From positions 124,001 through 188,000 of the IMG/VR virus record IMGVR_UViG_3300046660_000488: a stretch of 64,000 nucleotides of DNA. One strand, given 5' to 3'. Below the pieces are notes generated by a model that searched no databases, was not told where the DNA came from, and worked only from the letters and a program-made list of their open reading frames with translations. The position numbers and the translations under genes were made by a program. The stretch is from a virus. Shown one piece after another: positions 42,945 through 51,015 of the stretch. The stretch's first letter is position 1, and every line of letters begins with the position of its first letter.

Positions 42945-43241
42945 ATGGTTGCCTTGCATCAGGCAATCTATGCTTCACTGAGCCATGGTCGCGTGTTGTC
43001 GGCACAGGATGTTGACGACCGCGTCCGCCCGGCTATCGTTGACCTCTGGTTCGACGGCCGGATGCCGTTCAAGATGGGCAAGGAATGGGTCGTCGGCGCG
43101 ATTGTCCGACACGAACACTTCGGCCAAACGAACATTGAGGTGATCGTTGTCGGGCCGGGTAAGCCACAGTTCAAGGACCACTATGTCAAATCCTACTGGC
43201 GAGAATGGCGTTCAACCGGGCCTTGGCTTGGACGAAAATGA
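42945..43241 (+). CDS. hypothetical protein
   Basis: A 98-residue basic, aromatic protein starting MVALHQAIYASL. Its 3' end overlaps the next gene by 59 bases. Not recognised. Confidence 0.6.
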   Translation: MVALHQAIYASLSHGRVLSAQDVDDRVRPAIVDLWFDGRMPFKMGKEWVVGAIVRHEHFGQTNIEVIVVGPGKPQFKDHYVKSYWREWRSTGPWLGRK

Positions 43242-43383
43242 CATCGTCTATCGGCTCCGCAAGCGGGCCGAGATCAGGCGGCAGATTCCCGGCCGCAAGG
43301 CGGTCGAGGAAGGCAAGCCGGATCGCATGGCCGACCTACTCGATGAGGCGGCGGACGAAATCGCGAGACTGCGTGGCCAATGA
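43183..43383 (+). CDS. small helical protein
   Basis: A 66-residue protein with a helical C-terminal half (DLLDEAADEIARLRG). It overlaps both neighbours, the following one by ATGA. Confidence 0.55.
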   Translation: MSNPTGENGVQPGLGLDENDIVYRLRKRAEIRRQIPGRKAVEEGKPDRMADLLDEAADEIARLRGQ

Positions 43384-43820
43384 CCAAACCTCTGACGTAC
43401 CCACAACAGCACATCTTGGACTTGATATTGGACGGTGGTCCATACCGGCTCTTTGAGATCGAGAGCGAACTGAGGCTCAACCCCGGTTTTCGAACCGTTG
43501 TCCGCAACCTGATCGCCAAAGGGCGGCTCAGGTACAATGGCGATCAACTCGAAGCCATCGTCTGGCACGAGCGCCCCGACGAGTATTTGAACTGGGTTCA
43601 CATCAATGGCTGTCAGATGACAGCAACGTTTGACGGTGAATTCTACCGCATCTTCAATTTCAAGTACGACACGCCAGAGAATGGCAAACGCGCTCTGCGT
43701 GACCTGTCTCGTATCTGGGGCGTGACCGTATTCACGCACCATTACCCAGATGACGACAAGGAATTCTGGGATAGCATGCTGGCCAAATACTACGTCTACA
43801 TGCCCATCCCACCTAAATAA
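43380..43820 (+). CDS. hypothetical protein, possible winged helix
   Basis: A 146-residue protein. The first 60 residues (YPQQHILDLILDGGPYRL, LRLNPGFRTVVRNLIAKG, RLRY) have the layout of a winged-helix DNA-binding domain. The rest is unrecognised. Confidence 0.6.
   Translation: MTKPLTYPQQHILDLILDGGPYRLFEIESELRLNPGFRTVVRNLIAKGRLRYNGDQLEAIVWHERPDEYLNWVHINGCQMTATFDGEFYRIFNFKYDTPENGKRALRDLSRIWGVTVFTHHYPDDDKEFWDSMLAKYYVYMPIPPK
43814..43819 (+). promoter_or_regulatory. T4-like late promoter
   Basis: CCTAAATAA, 6 bases before the ATG at 43826; the stop codon of the upstream gene lies at its end. Confidence 0.55.
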
Positions 43821-43825
43821 GGTGG

Positions 43826-44365
43826 ATGTTTACTTTCCGAATTGAAGGCGCGTTCGACGCCGAACAACTGCTCGACAAGCACAAGTGGCCGACCCGCACC
43901 GTGACGGTCATCCAGCGTGGCGCCGACTGGTACTCGCGTGGCCCCAGCCACCTCGTGGTTCCGATGAGCGACGTTGGTTCACCGCTGGCCAGCAAGGACG
44001 CTCCGACCGAAGCGCACATGCACGCGATCTTCGATCACTGCGAGGGTCTGACGGACGATGACCGGGTGCTGGTCAACTGCTGGCTCGGCCAGAGCCGGTC
44101 GAGCGCCACGATGCTGGGCATCCTGATCCTGTACGGCATGGAGCCGCAGGAAGCGCTGGACGCGGTCATCGAGCAACGGCCTGTCGCCATGCCGAACCTG
44201 TTGATCTGCAAGCACATCGACAGCATCTTCGGCCTCGGCACGGAGACCTACGACGTCACGGCCGACTATGTCGGCAAGGAACTGCGAAAGGTCGGTCTTG
44301 CCCCTGACAAGCCGACCACCGCCGCTGTCGCTCAGATGAACGACATCATGAAGCTGTTCAAGTAA
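43826..44365 (+). CDS. CX5R (dual-specificity-like) phosphatase
   Basis: A 179-residue protein. VNCWLGQSRSSA gives the C-x5-R active site (Cys85 to Arg91), with SDVGSP upstream as a possible acid loop. The fold is that of small tyrosine or dual-specificity phosphatases. The target may be a protein, sugar or RNA 5' end. It is expressed late. Confidence 0.75.
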   Translation: MFTFRIEGAFDAEQLLDKHKWPTRTVTVIQRGADWYSRGPSHLVVPMSDVGSPLASKDAPTEAHMHAIFDHCEGLTDDDRVLVNCWLGQSRSSATMLGILILYGMEPQEALDAVIEQRPVAMPNLLICKHIDSIFGLGTETYDVTADYVGKELRKVGLAPDKPTTAAVAQMNDIMKLFK

Positions 44366-44708
44366 AGTTGGCGGAAACCCGCTCGCCATTCACGTCGTAG
44401 TAGAGAGTGCGCGGCTGGCTGTTTTGGCCACCTTGAACCGAATTCAGTGCGACCAGCTTGATGTAGCTCTCGGCCTCGGTTTGCGTCATGAACGTCGCGA
44501 AGAGCGCTCCACCTTCTGGGATATGGGCCATGCCTGTCTGTTTGTTGGAAGCATATTCGTACAGTGGCATGCGGTAATAGTTGCGTGCGATACCGCCGAA
44601 CAGACGCTTGGTTTCATGGAGCTTGAAGCACGAGTACCAGATCACGTCCTGCTCATCGCGGGTTTCGACGATCTTGTACTTTGGATAGTTGACGGTGCGA
44701 AGCGGCAT
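44358..44708 (-). CDS. hypothetical protein
   Basis: A 116-residue protein starting MPLRTVNYPKYK. It converges with the phosphatase gene (8-base overlap). Not recognised; the start could be further upstream at 44765. Confidence 0.55.
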   Translation of the reverse strand: MPLRTVNYPKYKIVETRDEQDVIWYSCFKLHETKRLFGGIARNYYRMPLYEYASNKQTGMAHIPEGGALFATFMTQTEAESYIKLVALNSVQGGQNSQPRTLYYDVNGERVSANFT

Positions 44709-44773
44709 GCCAGTCGAGTTTCCCTGAATTTGACACGATAATGCACGCTCGGCAAGCAAAGTCAAGGATCAAA

Positions 44774-44779
44774 TAAATA
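44774..44779 (+). promoter_or_regulatory. endolysin late promoter
   Basis: AATAAATAC, 30 bases before the ATG, with AAGGAG as ribosome site. Confidence 0.65.
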
Positions 44780-44808
44780 CTGCCACAATTCGTTAAGGAG
44801 ACAGTGGC

Positions 44809-45447
44809 ATGGACGTGCTCGCAATTCAGAAGAAGCTCAAGGCCGCCGGTTACGATCCCGGCACACAGGACGGTGACCTTGGTCCGAAGACCTTCACCGC
44901 CATCGTCAACTACACGGTCCGCAAAGACCTCGGAGCACTGAGCGTCCTGCTCGGCCGCGCCTTGGCCGCCGACCTGCGGAAATACGACATCACCACCGGC
45001 GCCCGTATCTCGCACTTCCTCGCGCAAGCCGCGCACGAGACCGGCGGGTTCAAGCGCTTCAACGAAATGGGCTCGGGCAAAGACCTGAACCACGACGGCT
45101 TCGACGACTACCTTCAGAAGTACGACTTCCGCAAGGACTTGGGCAACACCGGTGTCGGCTTCGGCCCGCGCTTCAAGGGCCGTGGCATCTTCCAACTGAC
45201 CGGCTTCTTCAATTACGTCACCTACGGCAAGCGCATCGGCATCGACTTGGCCAAGACGCCGGAGAAGGCCGCCGAGCCGGACATCGCCGTCCTGATCGCC
45301 TGCTTGTTCTGGACTGACAAGAAGATGAACCCGCTGGCCGACGCTGGCAACATCCGCGAGATCACCCGTCGCATCAACGGCGGCGCCAACGGTCTGGCCG
45401 AACGTCAGGAATACTTCAACCGCATCAGCGGCTTGCTGGGAGCCTAA
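44809..45447 (+). CDS. endolysin, GH19 (chitinase-like) with peptidoglycan-binding domain
   Basis: A 212-residue protein. Residues 1-40 are a PG-binding type 1 repeat (VLAIQKKLKAAGYDPGTQDG, then GPKTFTAI). From about 60 follows a GH19-like lysozyme: HFLAQAAHETGGF with the catalytic Glu, then GRGIFQLTGFFNY and TRRINGG. It cleaves peptidoglycan at lysis. No signal peptide is seen, so a holin is needed. Confidence 0.9.
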   Translation: MDVLAIQKKLKAAGYDPGTQDGDLGPKTFTAIVNYTVRKDLGALSVLLGRALAADLRKYDITTGARISHFLAQAAHETGGFKRFNEMGSGKDLNHDGFDDYLQKYDFRKDLGNTGVGFGPRFKGRGIFQLTGFFNYVTYGKRIGIDLAKTPEKAAEPDIAVLIACLFWTDKKMNPLADAGNIREITRRINGGANGLAERQEYFNRISGLLGA

Positions 45448-45448
45448 G

Positions 45449-46801
45449 ATGATTCGAGGCATGGATTACTTCTACGACGCCCAAATCTATCGGTTCTTGG
45501 AGCAGATCGTTCGCGCCTATTCCGGTTTCAAATACATGACCGGATCGCGCGCGGGCCTGCCTCCCGTCGAGCAAGTCGTCCCTGTTCGGATGGCCCCCAC
45601 CGACCGACTGGTTGCTTCGATCATGAAGAACCTGTCGGACAACACCCTGTTCGCGGCGCCACTGATTGCGGTGTACATCACCGGCGTCAGCGGTCGCCGC
45701 GACGACCTCCAGAACCCGGCCCACGTGGACACTCGTCAAGTCGTCGAGCGCGCCATCGACCCGGTCTCCGGAGAGTATGAGCACGGTCGCGGCAAGTCCT
45801 ACACGGTCAAGCGCCTGATGGCCCTGCCGATGACGATGACCGTCAACGTGGACGTCTGGACGACGAACCTGAACCAGAAGCTTCAGCTTCTGGAGCAGAT
45901 CACCATCGCCACCTACCCGGACTTCGACATCCAGAACTCGAACAACGCGCTCGACTGGACGGCCCTGACCCGCGTGCAGGTTCGCGACGACATCACGTTC
46001 ACCTCGCGCGCCATCCCGATTGGAACGGCCGACGAGATCGACATCATGACGTTCACGCTGGACATCCCGTTCTGGCTGTCGCCGCCCGCGATCATCACGC
46101 AACAGATGCTCATCGAGCAAATCGTCACCGACGTCTCGGAAGAGAAACCCACACCGGGCATCGTCACCGATTCCGGACACTACGGCGATCCGATGTGGCA
46201 ACAGGTCACGACGCCGGGCAACTACCGGGTCAACGTCTCCGGCAACGAGATCACCCTGATCAATGACGCTGGCGAGCCCTTCGACGACCAAGGCTACCCC
46301 AACTCGTGGGAGCGCCTGATCAACCAGTACGGCGTGCTCCGTCCGGCGGAAAGCAAGCTGATCCTGAAGAACGAGATCGAAGAGCCGCTTGGCATCGTCG
46401 GAACGCTTCAACCCGATCCGACGCGACCGAACGTCCTGTTCTGGCAGATCGACCCCGACACGCTCCCGGTCAACACCTTGCAGCCGATTGACGGCGTCGT
46501 CGATCCGCACAAGTCGTTCCCCGGTGGTGGATTGCCCCAACCCGTCCCCGGCCAGCGCTATCTGATCGTCAGCGACATCGGAACCAGTCAGGTCTGGGGT
46601 GTGCTGAACGCCAAGTATGGCGACATCATCGAATACTCCACGCTGGGCTGGAACGTGGCGTTCAACGCCGCTCTGAACACCAGTTCCACGCAATACGTGC
46701 TCAACCTCGCGAAGGGCGCGCAGATGAAATGGACCGGTGAAGACTGGACTATGGCCATTGACGGCGAGTATCCACCGGGACTGTGGCGTCTAAACTTGTA
46801 A
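45449..46801 (+). CDS. tail sheath stabilizer, T4 gp15-like
   Basis: A 450-residue protein, 1 base after the endolysin stop. The N-terminal half (MDYFYDAQIYRFLEQIVRAY, PVRMAPTDRLVASI, VKRLMALPMTMTVNVDVWT, LEQITIATYPDF, RAIPIGTADEIDIMTF) follows the order of elements in gp15-like proximal tail sheath stabilizers. It is longer than T4 gp15 (272 residues), with an added C-terminal part. It supports a contractile tail. Confidence 0.75.
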   Translation: MIRGMDYFYDAQIYRFLEQIVRAYSGFKYMTGSRAGLPPVEQVVPVRMAPTDRLVASIMKNLSDNTLFAAPLIAVYITGVSGRRDDLQNPAHVDTRQVVERAIDPVSGEYEHGRGKSYTVKRLMALPMTMTVNVDVWTTNLNQKLQLLEQITIATYPDFDIQNSNNALDWTALTRVQVRDDITFTSRAIPIGTADEIDIMTFTLDIPFWLSPPAIITQQMLIEQIVTDVSEEKPTPGIVTDSGHYGDPMWQQVTTPGNYRVNVSGNEITLINDAGEPFDDQGYPNSWERLINQYGVLRPAESKLILKNEIEEPLGIVGTLQPDPTRPNVLFWQIDPDTLPVNTLQPIDGVVDPHKSFPGGGLPQPVPGQRYLIVSDIGTSQVWGVLNAKYGDIIEYSTLGWNVAFNAALNTSSTQYVLNLAKGAQMKWTGEDWTMAIDGEYPPGLWRLNL

Positions 46802-46808
46802 TCTGTGC

Positions 46809-46836
46809 TTGACACAAGCATAGGGTAGTGTACTGT
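46809..46836 (+). promoter_or_regulatory. sigma70 promoter
   Basis: TTGACA (46809-46814), 16 bases, TACTGT (46831-46836). AGGAGG lies before the ATG at 46866. Confidence 0.7.
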
Positions 46837-46865
46837 GCGGCTTCCTACAACGCAGGAGGCCGCGC

Positions 46866-47234
46866 ATGACTCATTTCGTTCTCGTTCCCATGGAAGTCGT
46901 CGAGGACCGTGGCGACAACTACACTCGCGTGTGGGTTCCCGGCCTGACTTCGGCGGGTATCGGCGGCGACATGCGGACCAGCGATCTGGAGCAGTATCAG
47001 GGCGCGACGACCTACACCGAGAACGAATTCACCCAAGCCTGCGAACAGGTTCTGGGCATCGAAGTCGCTCAAGTCATGCTCAAGGGCACGGTCGGCGGCA
47101 AGGTCACCACCATGAACATGGCGATCAACCAAGCGTTCGTGCACGGCTGCACCGACGCCAAGGCCATCGCCGTCCTGCGCTCCATCGCCAAGGGCCTGAA
47201 CGATCTCGGCTATCTGGCCTTCCGTCAGGACTGA
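46866..47234 (+). CDS. hypothetical protein
   Basis: A 122-residue protein with a strong promoter and ribosome site. Alpha/beta, no known motif. It heads a three-gene operon with the next two genes. Confidence 0.7.
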   Translation: MTHFVLVPMEVVEDRGDNYTRVWVPGLTSAGIGGDMRTSDLEQYQGATTYTENEFTQACEQVLGIEVAQVMLKGTVGGKVTTMNMAINQAFVHGCTDAKAIAVLRSIAKGLNDLGYLAFRQD

Positions 47235-47239
47235 TCAGC

Positions 47240-47677
47240 ATGGAACCCCTCTACACCAAGCGCGAATTCGTCGATGCGATGAAGGCGGTCCTCGGCGACA
47301 GCTTCAAGATCAGCACGCAGGAAACCGTCCGCAACCTGACGATCCCGCTCGAAGCGGCCGTCCTGCGTGCGTTCACCTACGGCTCCGACGTCAAGGTCGC
47401 CGACATCCTGCGCTGGGCCTATAAATCCACGCTGGAGAACCAGACGATCAAATTCAAGGAAGCCATCGTGCTGACCATGGAGCAGCGCTCCAAGCTGGCC
47501 GACATGATCGACGCCCGGCGCGGAGTGAGCGTCAGCGGCCATCACCGCGATGATGCTCGGGACCATCGGGTTCTGGCTCACCACGGCTTCCTGACCATCT
47601 TCACCTACGCCAACGGCGACCACTACGAAGTGACGGACGCCGGTCACCAATTCCACGATGCTAATCCGTTCGACTAG
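47240..47677 (+). CDS. hypothetical protein
   Basis: A 145-residue protein starting MEPLYTKREFVDAMK. The middle is helical; the C-terminus is His-rich (SGHHRDDARDHRVLAHHG). Not recognised. Confidence 0.7.
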   Translation: MEPLYTKREFVDAMKAVLGDSFKISTQETVRNLTIPLEAAVLRAFTYGSDVKVADILRWAYKSTLENQTIKFKEAIVLTMEQRSKLADMIDARRGVSVSGHHRDDARDHRVLAHHGFLTIFTYANGDHYEVTDAGHQFHDANPFD

Positions 47678-47685
47678 GAGGGACC

Positions 47686-48456
47686 ATGTTCGCAATCATC
47701 ACCTCGCGCCTCCGCGCCACACTGACCTACCTCCTGTTCGTCGGCTGTTTCGCTGGCGGCACGGCCGCGCTCCTGTCGTGGATGCTCTCGGCCAACGGCA
47801 CACCAGCGACGGACCCACGATCCATCACGGGTCTGGCCATCATCATCGGCTCCGTGGTCGGCTCCCATGCGTGGGCCGTCTGTGGGTCCATCCGCGAGGC
47901 CCCGCCGCTCCCGAAGGCGCTGCGCGTGTTCGCCAAGATCGTGACCCATTTCCAGTCGGCCATCAGCGTCATGACCATCTGCGCGCTGCTGTTCGTCTAC
48001 GGGCCGCCGATCTCGCAGATCACGCTGTGGGTGTCCGCCATCGTGTCGGGCTGGATGACCGCTGTCGCCTTCCCGATCCGGCGTCATCGCATCGCCTTCA
48101 CCAAATTCGCGGCCGAGCGCCAGAAGATCGCCGTTGAACTGAAGACGGCCATCGAAGACGTCCTGACGCGACCGGTGGCCGGGTACACACCCGAAGGCAT
48201 CGGCCACATCTACGCCCCTTTCTACGCGCCCATCGCAGCGATAGCTACGGTCGGCTATCTGCCGGAATGGGAGCGCCGGGTTTGGCGCGGAGCGATGATC
48301 CAGACCGAACGCCTCGTCCCGAACCTGTCGCACGAAGTCCCGGCTCTGAAGCTGATCATGGAGACCTGCGAACGGTTCACGTCGCTGGACATGAAATCGA
48401 CGGAGAACGACAAGCTCATGCTCGAAAGCTGCATCGAGCGCCTGAAGGTGGCCTGA
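47686..48456 (+). CDS. four-helix membrane protein
   Basis: A 256-residue protein with transmembrane helices at about 10-32, 46-66, 85-103 and 110-128, followed by a cytoplasmic helical domain of about 120 residues. GGAGGGACC precedes the start. The function is unknown; a role at the host membrane is likely. Confidence 0.72.
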   Translation: MFAIITSRLRATLTYLLFVGCFAGGTAALLSWMLSANGTPATDPRSITGLAIIIGSVVGSHAWAVCGSIREAPPLPKALRVFAKIVTHFQSAISVMTICALLFVYGPPISQITLWVSAIVSGWMTAVAFPIRRHRIAFTKFAAERQKIAVELKTAIEDVLTRPVAGYTPEGIGHIYAPFYAPIAAIATVGYLPEWERRVWRGAMIQTERLVPNLSHEVPALKLIMETCERFTSLDMKSTENDKLMLESCIERLKVA

Positions 48457-48480
48457 TCACCTCGAAAGATATGGACTACA

Positions 48481-48525
48481 AAAGCCGTGGTGGGCGATGC
48501 TTAGGCATCATCCCCACGGCTTTTT
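48481..48525 (+). terminator. rho-independent terminator
   Basis: AAAGCCGTGG (48481-48490) pairs with CCACGGCTTT (48514-48523) around an inner stem, ending in TTTTT. It abuts the next start codon. Confidence 0.8.
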
Positions 48526-48526
48526 C

Positions 48527-49075
48527 ATGTCCACGTTCTACTGCGTTCGCAACACCCAGACTGGCGCCTACCTGATCCACTCCATCGGCTATACGACGCG
48601 GTGGGCCAAGGCTGGGCACGTCCATGGCTACACGACCGCCCTCGAAGCGGCCAAGATGCAGCGGGCCTACAACTGGGCGCGCCGCAACGTCGCCAACGAG
48701 AAACCGATCTACGGTGACAGCGAACTGGTCGTGCTCAACGCCGACGAGGCAGAAGATCATCAGGCCAAACGTCTGGCGGACATGCTCACCAAGATGATCG
48801 ACGGGGTCGCCTACGATCTGGTCAACGAAATCCTGATGAAGGGCAACCCGAAAGAGGTTCGCTACGTCCTGTCATTCGAGACCGATGAAGAGCCTGACCT
48901 GAAGAATGTCGGCGGCGTCAAGATCATCACCAAGAAAACCGACATGCCCAAATACAGCACGAAGAAATTCGCGCTTGGCGTCGCCTCCGAAAAAGACATG
49001 GTCTACCTGCGATTGAGTTTCGACGGTCTGGTTGGCGCGTGGGACATCATCGAATTCAAGAAAGTATCGTCATGA
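48527..49075 (+). CDS. member of a phage paralogous family (see 54409)
   Basis: A 182-residue protein starting MSTFYCVRNTQTGAYL. The N-terminal scheme (a strand ending TGxY/TGxF, a basic loop, then a Tyr/Ala-rich helix) is shared with the three tandem genes at 54409-56188. The function is unknown. Confidence 0.65.
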   Translation: MSTFYCVRNTQTGAYLIHSIGYTTRWAKAGHVHGYTTALEAAKMQRAYNWARRNVANEKPIYGDSELVVLNADEAEDHQAKRLADMLTKMIDGVAYDLVNEILMKGNPKEVRYVLSFETDEEPDLKNVGGVKIITKKTDMPKYSTKKFALGVASEKDMVYLRLSFDGLVGAWDIIEFKKVSS

Positions 49076-50046
49076 GCAAACACGTCATCGTCACCGGCGG
49101 AGCCGGATACATCGGCTCTCACGTGTGTCTGAAGTTGAAGGAAGCCGGGTACAAACCGGTCGCGTTCGACAACCTGTACAACGGCCAAAAATCGGCGGTG
49201 AAATGGGGACCGTTCCGCGACGGCGACGTGCGAAATTACGAGTCGATCAAGTCGGCCATCAGCAAGTATGAGCCCGTGGCGGTAGTGCACATGGCTGGCC
49301 GGATCGAGGTTGGCGACTCCGTCCGTAACCCGGCCAATTACTACCACACCAACGTCGGTGGGACGGCCAACGTTCTGAAAGCCTGCGTGATGAACAACGT
49401 CCCGATGGTGTTTTCTTCCACCTGCGCGACATTCGGCTTCCCTATGGCCGTCCTCGACGAGACCCATCGCCAGCAGCCGCTGAACCCGTACGGCGACAGC
49501 AAGATGCTGGCCGAGCGGATGATGCTGGGGACCATGGAGAACAGCAAATGGCAGGGTATCATTCTGCGCTATTTCAACGCTGCTGGCGCCGATCCTGAAG
49601 GCCGCATCGGCGAAGACCACACGCCGGAGACGCACCTGATCCCGCTGCTCCTGCAAGCGGCCATCGACGGCACCCCGTTCGATGTCTACGGCACGAATTG
49701 GCGAACCGACGACGGAACCTGCGTGCGCGATTACGTCCACGTGATGGACCTCGCAGACGCCCACGTCGCGGCCGTGAAAAAGCTGGAAGGCGCGACTGAC
49801 GTGCTGGAGTTCGTCGATTACAATCTCGGCACGGGCAAAGGCTATTCAGTGTTCGAGGTGATCGCCACCGTCGAGCGGATCACCGGCAAGGAAATCAACT
49901 GGGTGGCGGCCGACCGGCGGCCGGGCGACGCCGATGCTCTGGTCGCCGATCCGTCGCGCGCGCGGCGCGGGCTCCACTGGGAAGCACAGTACGACCTCGA
50001 CGATATGGTCAAGCATGCCTATGCGTGGTTGACAAGCAAGTCGTAA
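49072..50046 (+). CDS. galE: UDP-glucose 4-epimerase
   Basis: A 324-residue SDR-family epimerase. The NAD site is GGAGYIGSH (9-17), the catalytic pair is SSTCATFG and YGDSK, and RYFNAAGADP, GTCVRDYVHVMDLA and the C-terminal RRPGDADALVADPS are typical of GalE. It starts in an ATGA overlap with the previous gene. It would supply UDP-galactose-type donors to the phage's glycosyltransferases. Confidence 0.93.
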   Translation: MSKHVIVTGGAGYIGSHVCLKLKEAGYKPVAFDNLYNGQKSAVKWGPFRDGDVRNYESIKSAISKYEPVAVVHMAGRIEVGDSVRNPANYYHTNVGGTANVLKACVMNNVPMVFSSTCATFGFPMAVLDETHRQQPLNPYGDSKMLAERMMLGTMENSKWQGIILRYFNAAGADPEGRIGEDHTPETHLIPLLLQAAIDGTPFDVYGTNWRTDDGTCVRDYVHVMDLADAHVAAVKKLEGATDVLEFVDYNLGTGKGYSVFEVIATVERITGKEINWVAADRRPGDADALVADPSRARRGLHWEAQYDLDDMVKHAYAWLTSKS

Positions 50047-50070
50047 ACCAGTATAGACGCAATTGGAATG

Positions 50071-50134
50071 TGACGTGGCATGGCACCCGCAAGGGGATCG
50101 CGACAGTCTTGGGGTTCAAGTCCCCTTCACGTCA
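50071..50134 (+). ncRNA. tRNA-like element
   Basis: TGACGTG (50071-50077) pairs perfectly with CACGTCA (50128-50134), and GGGG-TTCAAGT-CCCC (50111-50125) is a T-arm with a canonical loop. Only 33 bases lie between the acceptor and the T-arm, too few for normal D and anticodon arms, and no CCA follows. It is a tRNA relic or a tRNA-like domain of a longer RNA. Confidence 0.45.
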
Positions 50135-50321
50135 TGGGGCGACGGTCCCAGCATTTCAGCAAGGCCGGTCGGTTTGGATGATCGCAAAGTCCGGGCCGCC
50201 CGTGGACTCCCTTGTTGGTACGAAACAGGTGCGCTTGGCAGTGCATCGTTGATCAGGACAGCCATCCTGACATAGCGCGTACGAGCTTGGATCAGTTATG
50301 CGGGCACAGGCAGTGTAGGTG
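50135..50321. other. intergenic region with hairpins
   Basis: No gene. It has AGTCC/GGACT near 50197-50212 and TCAGGA-CAGCCA-TCCTGA near 50252-50270. Together with the tRNA-like element it may form one structured transcript after galE. Confidence 0.4.
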
Positions 50322-50345
50322 GCCGCTCTCTTCGGAGGGCGGCCA
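50322..50345. terminator. bidirectional terminator-like hairpin
   Basis: A 10-bp stem with the tetraloop TTCG (GGCCGCTCTC...GAGGGCGGCC) between converging genes. Confidence 0.7.
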
Positions 50346-50353
50346 TCATCGTT

Positions 50354-50668
50354 TTAGAACAGGATCACCGGGACCGTGGCGATCCCCAGTTCCTTGGCCG
50401 CGTTCGCGCGGTGGCGACCATCTTCCTTGCCATTGGCGTAGATGATCAGCGGATCGAGCGTCCGCCCGCTCTGGATGTGGTTCTTCAGGTCGTCGATATT
50501 GTCGCGCGAGACGTCGTCGATTTCGAGCGGCCGAACCTTGCTGAGGTATTCGTCCGGGGTCATGGACACCATCCTCCCACCGTTCTGCTGATAGTTGGCC
50601 TCGCCGTACCACTCATCGCGAGGGGCCAGCGGATAGGAACGGGCTTCGGTCAATTCGTGAAAGCGCAT
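50354..50668 (-). CDS. capsid-tagged ParB-like protein
   Basis: A 104-residue protein. The N-terminus MRFHELTE-ARS matches the capsid-tag pattern with an L-T-E cleavage site. The remainder is a small ParB/sulfiredoxin-like domain: VRPLEIDDVSRDNI, LDPLIIYANGKEDGRHRANA. TAAATA lies 4 bases before the ATG. It resembles the C-terminal module of the 504-1802 protein. Confidence 0.72.
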   Translation of the reverse strand: MRFHELTEARSYPLAPRDEWYGEANYQQNGGRMVSMTPDEYLSKVRPLEIDDVSRDNIDDLKNHIQSGRTLDPLIIYANGKEDGRHRANAAKELGIATVPVILF

Positions 50669-50672
50669 GCGG

Positions 50673-50707
50673 TATTTATTGACGCCGATTGACTGGTAAA
50701 CTAAATT
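50673..50707. promoter_or_regulatory. divergent late and early promoters
   Basis: On the minus strand TAAATA (50673-50678) serves the capsid-tagged gene. On the plus strand TTGACG (50679-50684), 17 bases and TAAATT (50702-50707) place +1 on the ATG at 50713. Confidence 0.6.
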
Positions 50708-50712
50708 AACGT

Positions 50713-50871
50713 ATGGAAACTGCTCGGATCGATTGGAAGTGGGCGCGGCGAGAATTCGTCAACACGCTCCGTCTCTATTTTCTTCCGGTCACGTTCCTGT
50801 GGACCTTGATCACCAAGGGCCGCGAACCGGCCGTGGCACATGTCACGGCTATCCTTGAATCAAACCTCTAA
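50713..50871 (+). CDS. 52-residue protein, leaderless
   Basis: A short ORF whose ATG lies 6 bases after a good -10. The peptide is basic at its N-terminus with a hydrophobic segment (RLYFLPVTFLWTLI), so it is probably membrane-associated. Promoter geometry is the main support. Confidence 0.6.
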   Translation: METARIDWKWARREFVNTLRLYFLPVTFLWTLITKGREPAVAHVTAILESNL

Positions 50872-51015
50872 TTATACGGGTGTAAAGCAAATGTTGGACG
50901 TACGCAGCTAACGAAGACCTTCGACCATCGCTCCGAAGAGTCTTCCATCTATAACACATGGGAACAGGAAGGAGCTTTCGCGCCACGCGGAAATGGTCCT
51001 GCCTACTTCCTTCCG

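Noticed and set aside
45425-46693. 422-codon antisense ORF opposite the gp15-like gene
   Set aside because: Shadow frame; the plus strand has late-gene context and conserved order.
50071-50345. tmRNA
   Set aside because: There is an acceptor and T-arm but no tag reading frame, no CCA and no recognisable pseudoknots, so I call it only tRNA-like.
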